Source: JAJDTQ01 sp965204235 (lineage in GTDB: Bacteria > Desulfobacterota > Binatia > UBA9968 > JAJDTQ01). Taken from it: a stretch of DNA of 64,000 nt. Under the pieces are notes generated by a model. The model did no database searches. It had not been told where the DNA came from and was given only the letters and a program-made list of their open reading frames with translations. Positions within the stretch are counted from its first letter, which is position 1; every line of letters starts with the position of its first letter. The translations under genes were made by a program, and so were the position numbers. The DNA is taken from assembly GCA_965204235.1 (NCBI GenBank), contig OZ241979.1:1612001-1676000 (forward strand), read 5' to 3'. Positions 60,617 to 64,000 of the stretch are shown here, in pieces.

Positions 60617-61606
60617 ATGAAACGGAACCTGTTCGTCAGTGTGTTCGCGGTCGCGTTGCTGGCCTGGTGCGGAACCGCGTTGGCCCAGGTCAAACTGAAC
60701 ATGGTGGGATCCTGGCCTCCGGGAGTCTCTTCCGCGGCCGACGTCGGCATCCGCTACATGGAAGAGGTGAACCGGCGGGCCAACGGCAAGGTGGTCATCA
60801 ATTTCAGGGGGTCGCGGGAAGTCGTGCCGACCTTCGACCAGCCCGAAGCGCTGGTGAGGGGCGTCTTCGACGTCTGGTACGGCGCCCTGAACTACTGGGC
60901 GGGCGTGGTCAAGGCGGGATACCTGACCGAGCTGTCGCCCCTGGAGCCTGCCGACGGTGGGCCGGGCAGCCCGCTGCACGATTTCATGGTCGCCATGTTC
61001 GCCAAGCGGGGCATCCGGTATATGGGCTCCTTCTCGGGCGACCTGCAGACCGGGAACCATTTCATGTCCACCCAGAAGGAGATTTCCAGCCCCGCCGACC
61101 TCAAGGGCATGAAGACGCGGGTGCCGCCGCTCACGCGCTTCTTCGTCAAGGCGGTGGGAGCCGAGCCGGTGACCCTGCCTCCCTCGGAGATCTACCTCGC
61201 ACTGGAGCGGGGCACGGTGGAGGGCTTTACCTGGCCCTACTACGACGGCTTCACCAACTTCGGCTGGCACAAGGTGTCCAAGTTCCTCATCAGCCACCCG
61301 CTGTACCGGGACGGCATCGGCATCGCCGTGAACATGAAGAAATGGGACAGCCTGCCCAAGGACGCGCAGCAGGCCATGACGGACTCGGTGGCGGTGATCC
61401 AGCAATGGGCTCGCGGGTGGATGTCCGCGCACCAGGGCTTCCAGTTGGCCATCATGAAGAAGGCCGGCATGAAGGTCATCAAGTTCTCGGACGCCGAGGC
61501 GAAGAAATGGGCCGATACCTCCAACGAAGCCTTGTGGGCCCACTTCAAGACCGTGATGAACGCCGACGACTACGCCAAGGCGAGAAAGCTCATGGGTTAC
61601 GACTGA
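60617..61606 (+). CDS. dctP: TRAP transporter substrate-binding protein
   Basis: This 329-residue periplasmic receptor has a Sec signal (MKRNLFVSVFAVALLAWCG, cleavage near ALA-Q) and the DctP fold: SSAADVGIRYMEEVNRRANGK, the substrate-Arg region TRVPPLTRFF and LPPSEIYLALERGTVEG. It captures an organic acid and hands it to the DctQM permease. GGAGG precedes the start. It leads the dctPQM operon and follows the decarboxylase genes by 149 bp. Confidence 0.92.
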   Translation: MKRNLFVSVFAVALLAWCGTALAQVKLNMVGSWPPGVSSAADVGIRYMEEVNRRANGKVVINFRGSREVVPTFDQPEALVRGVFDVWYGALNYWAGVVKAGYLTELSPLEPADGGPGSPLHDFMVAMFAKRGIRYMGSFSGDLQTGNHFMSTQKEISSPADLKGMKTRVPPLTRFFVKAVGAEPVTLPPSEIYLALERGTVEGFTWPYYDGFTNFGWHKVSKFLISHPLYRDGIGIAVNMKKWDSLPKDAQQAMTDSVAVIQQWARGWMSAHQGFQLAIMKKAGMKVIKFSDAEAKKWADTSNEALWAHFKTVMNADDYAKARKLMGYD

Positions 61607-61622
61607 GACTCCGCGTCTCCGC

Positions 61623-62138
61623 ATGACGGCCGCCAAGAACAACATCGTCCGCCTCTTCGATTTCGTCCTGGACTTGGGCGCGGCGCTGGCGGGCGCGCTC
61701 CTGGTGGCCGTCATGCTCCTGACCTGTATCAAGGTCTTCTTCCGGTACGGTCTCCGGGAAGGCCTGCTGGGGGTTGACCAGATCAGCGGCACGCTGCTCG
61801 TCCATATCGCCTTCCTGGGCGCCGCCTGGGTGCTCCGGAGGGAAGAGCACGTCACCATCGACCTCCTGCTCTCCCGGCTCCGGCCCAACCCCCGGCGCTG
61901 GCTCACGTGCGTCAACTCCGTCATCGGCGCGCTGATCTGCCTGGTGGTGACCGTGTACGGGGCCATGGAATCGTTCGCCTCCTGGCGGCAGGGCATCCTC
62001 ATCCCGGCCGAGATCGAGATCCCCAGGGTCATCAACCTCGGCGTCATTCCGTTGGGCGCCCTCCTCCTCACCCTGGAATTCGTGCGGCGGGCGTGGCGCG
62101 CGCTCGAAGCAACCGGTAGCGACAACCTTCATCGATGA
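61623..62138 (+). CDS. dctQ: TRAP transporter small permease
   Basis: This 171-residue membrane protein has four helices (about residues 15-37, 50-70, 90-112 and 130-152) with the DctQ pattern FFRYGLREGLLGVDQISG and FLGAAWVLRREEHVTID. It partners DctM in sodium-driven uptake. It lies 16 bp after dctP. Confidence 0.9.
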   Translation: MTAAKNNIVRLFDFVLDLGAALAGALLVAVMLLTCIKVFFRYGLREGLLGVDQISGTLLVHIAFLGAAWVLRREEHVTIDLLLSRLRPNPRRWLTCVNSVIGALICLVVTVYGAMESFASWRQGILIPAEIEIPRVINLGVIPLGALLLTLEFVRRAWRALEATGSDNLHR

Positions 62139-62149
62139 GGTGAGCGGCG

Positions 62150-63463
62150 GTGGAGTGGTGGGCGTACATGCTGTTCTTCTTCGGCGGTCTCACCGCCCTG
62201 CTCCTCATCGGACTGCCGGTGGCCTTCGCCTTTACCCTGGTGAACCTCATCGGGGTGTACCTGTTCTGGGGCGGCGCCATCGGCCTGCAGCAGCTCGTCC
62301 TCAGCATCGACAGCTCCATCTCCACGTTCGTGCTGGTGCCCGTGCCCATGTTCATCCTCATGGGCGCGGTCATGTTCCATTCCGGCGTGGCCTACAGGAT
62401 GATCGACGTGCTGGACGAATGGCTCGGGCGCATTGCCGGCAGGCTGTCCCTGCTCGCCGTGGGCGCCGGGGCCCTGTTCGCTACGCTCACCGGCGTGGCC
62501 ATGGGCAGCGTGGCCATGCTGGGCTCCACCCTGGTGCCGGACATGGAAAAGCGCGGCTACAGCAAGTCCATGTCGTTCGGACCCATACTGGCCAGCGGCA
62601 GCCTCGCCATCATGATCCCGCCCACCGCCCTGGGCGTCATCCTGGCGAGTCTGGGCAAGATCTCGGTGGGCAAGCTCCTGGTGGGCATCGTCGTCCCGGG
62701 CCTGTTGCTGGCCGGTGTGTACGCCGCCTACATCGTCATCCGGTGCACCCTCCAACCCTCCCTCGCCCCCGCCTACGACGTGGCGCCGACCCCGCTGGGG
62801 CGCCGCATCGCGGACACCTTCCGCTACGTGGCGCCACTCGTGGCCGTCATCGTCATCGTCATCGGGACGATCTTCCTCGGCATCGCCACGCCCACCGAGG
62901 CTGCGGCCGTGGGCGCGCTGCTCTGCTTCCTGCTCGCCCTGGCCTACGGCAAGCTCACATGGAGGGTGACCCGGGATGCGGTGGGCGCCACCACCTCCAT
63001 CGCGGTGATGGTCCTGGTCATACTGACCGGCTCCGCCGCCTTCAGCCAGGTCCTGGCCTTCACCGGGGTCACCGCGGGCATCACCAACCTCGTGGTGGGC
63101 CTGCCGGTGCACCCCATGGTCATCCTGATCCTGATGCAGGTGGTGCTGGTGTTCCTGGGCATGTTCATCGAGCAGACCTCCATCGTTCTGGTGACCATCC
63201 CCATCTACATGCCCATCGTCAACGCCCTGGGGTGGGACCCGGTGTGGTTCGGCGCCATCATGCTGCTCAACCTCGAACTGGCGACCATCTCGCCGCCCTT
63301 CGGCCTTTCGCTCTTCGTCATGAAGGGGATCGCGTCGCCGGACACCACCATGGGCGACATCTACCGGGCGGCCCTCCCCTTCGTGGGGTTGAACCTCCTG
63401 GTCATGGCCCTCATGATCTTCTTCCCCGGGCTGGTGCTGTGGCTGCCGGGGCTGATGGACTAA
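62150..63463 (+). CDS. dctM: TRAP transporter large permease
   Basis: This 437-residue membrane protein has about 12 helices. It carries the family features LIGLPVAFAF, FVLVPVPMFILMG, the substrate-pore repeats ASGSLAIMIPPTALGVILA and LELATISPPFGLSLFV, and the GxATPTEAAAVG loop. It starts with a GTG 11 bp after dctQ and carries the transport channel. The transporter is complete. Confidence 0.92.
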   Translation: MEWWAYMLFFFGGLTALLLIGLPVAFAFTLVNLIGVYLFWGGAIGLQQLVLSIDSSISTFVLVPVPMFILMGAVMFHSGVAYRMIDVLDEWLGRIAGRLSLLAVGAGALFATLTGVAMGSVAMLGSTLVPDMEKRGYSKSMSFGPILASGSLAIMIPPTALGVILASLGKISVGKLLVGIVVPGLLLAGVYAAYIVIRCTLQPSLAPAYDVAPTPLGRRIADTFRYVAPLVAVIVIVIGTIFLGIATPTEAAAVGALLCFLLALAYGKLTWRVTRDAVGATTSIAVMVLVILTGSAAFSQVLAFTGVTAGITNLVVGLPVHPMVILILMQVVLVFLGMFIEQTSIVLVTIPIYMPIVNALGWDPVWFGAIMLLNLELATISPPFGLSLFVMKGIASPDTTMGDIYRAALPFVGLNLLVMALMIFFPGLVLWLPGLMD

Positions 63464-63577
63464 GGCGCCCGCACCGGGAGCACGGGCTAAAGTTCTCCGC
63501 GCTTCTGACGATCATCTCCTGCATGGGCCGGGACGCTCGTGGACCCGGCATGGATCATGCCCGAAGGAGGTGCAACG

Positions 63578-64000
63578 ATGCGCAAGGGTTCGACAGCCTG
63601 TTGGCGATGGATATCGGCCGCGACCGTGTTGGGGATGGCCATGTGCGCCGGACTCCCCGCGTGGGGGCAGAGGGTATTCATCAACGAGATCCATTACGAC
63701 AACCTCGGCCCGGACACCGAGGAAGGAGTGGAGGTGGCGGGACCCGCGGGGACCGACACCGGAGGATGGAGCCTGGTGCTCTACAACGGCAAGAACGGCA
63801 TGCCCTACAGGACGATTCCCCTGGAGGGGACCATCCCGGACCAGCAGGGAGGCTACGGGACTCTCTCCTTTTCCGTCAACCGCATCGAGAACGGCGCCCC
63901 GGACGGCATCGCGCTGGTCAACCCCGAGGACGAGGTGGTCCACTTCATGAGCTATGAAGGCGGCTTCACCGCGGCTTCGGGACCGGCCGAGGGACTGGAG
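63578..64000 (+). CDS. secreted lamin-tail-domain protein, 3' end outside the window
   Basis: An ATG at 63578 with AAGGAGG eight bases upstream opens a frame that runs off the window after 141 codons. A signal peptide (TVLGMAMCAGLPAWG) ends near residue 31. The next 110 residues are an LTD domain: VFINEIHYDNLGPDTEEG, VEVAGPAG, GGWSLVLYNG, IPDQQGGYGTLSF and NGAPDGIALVNP. LTD domains are typical of extracellular nucleases and phytase-like enzymes, and a catalytic domain probably follows outside. Confidence 0.8.
   Translation, partial: MRKGSTACWRWISAATVLGMAMCAGLPAWGQRVFINEIHYDNLGPDTEEGVEVAGPAGTDTGGWSLVLYNGKNGMPYRTIPLEGTIPDQQGGYGTLSFSVNRIENGAPDGIALVNPEDEVVHFMSYEGGFTAASGPAEGLE

Overview
This 64 kb window is GC-rich (clearly above 60 percent by eye) chromosomal DNA from a Gram-negative bacterium. 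It carries housekeeping genes (holA, rpoZ, bioB, thiSGE, prmA, rsmE, a tRNA-Thr), a periplasmic TRAP transporter, a Rieske dioxygenase, a surface lipoprotein and autotransporter debris. That mix, with the load of small dispersed repeats, fits an uncultivated proteobacterial, Desulfobacterota or Tectomicrobia-like lineage. I cannot fix the taxon from the sequence alone.

Layout. 1-5.4 kb: an open membrane-protein fragment, then a tightly coupled minus-strand operon DUF4338/DruA-like - NurA - HerA that looks like a defence module. 5.5-9.1 kb: three intact copies of a 110-bp MITE, an MgtE fragment, sthA and a glycosyltransferase. 9.2-14.3 kb: an orphan DNA methyltransferase with a small partner, then a ring-hydroxylating dioxygenase (alpha, beta) followed by a tandem second alpha. 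14.4-18.3 kb: tRNA-Thr, an SDR, and a thiE/thiG/thiS/FAH-family operon. 18.5-20.0 kb: a small ORF and holA.

20.0-25.5 kb is an island bounded by a perfect 26-bp direct repeat whose left copy overlaps the holA stop codon. It contains a frameshifted small membrane protein, a ParB-domain/PD-(D/E)XK-like gene pair, a decayed third gene split by nested mobile elements (an IS481 inside a CTAG-targeting element), and an autotransporter fragment. Directly right of it is a free-standing short transcription unit: strong promoter, consensus ribosome binding site, 12-residue ORF with a CSC motif, hairpins, terminator.

25.7-34.5 kb: pgeF, a NUDIX hydrolase, bioB-rpoZ, a zinc alcohol dehydrogenase, an LsrF-like aldolase, a damaged adenine methyltransferase, and a coupled set of two alpha/beta hydrolase-fold proteins plus a flavin-dependent LLM oxidoreductase. 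34.5-38.5 kb: repeats, a 124-bp MITE, a TbpB-like surface lipoprotein and an IS1634-type transposase. 38.8-51.6 kb is a second defence region: a perfect palindromic operator, an AAA/DUF4143 gene translationally coupled to a 1377-residue NACHT-type NTPase with a C-terminal nuclease-like domain, then a type III restriction-modification locus (mod intact but carrying an in-frame palindromic repeat; res broken by an amber codon and a frameshift) with a HepT-MntA toxin-antitoxin pair between mod and res.

51.8-64 kb is mostly metabolic: an amidase with a GatC-like partner, prmA-rsmE, a cysteine hydrolase, a ParA remnant, VOC and cupin proteins, a metallophosphoesterase, a two-subunit TPP-dependent decarboxylase next to a DctP-DctQ-DctM TRAP transporter (plausibly uptake and use of a sulfonate or 2-oxo acid), and the start of a secreted lamin-tail-domain protein. 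No CRISPR array or rRNA was seen.
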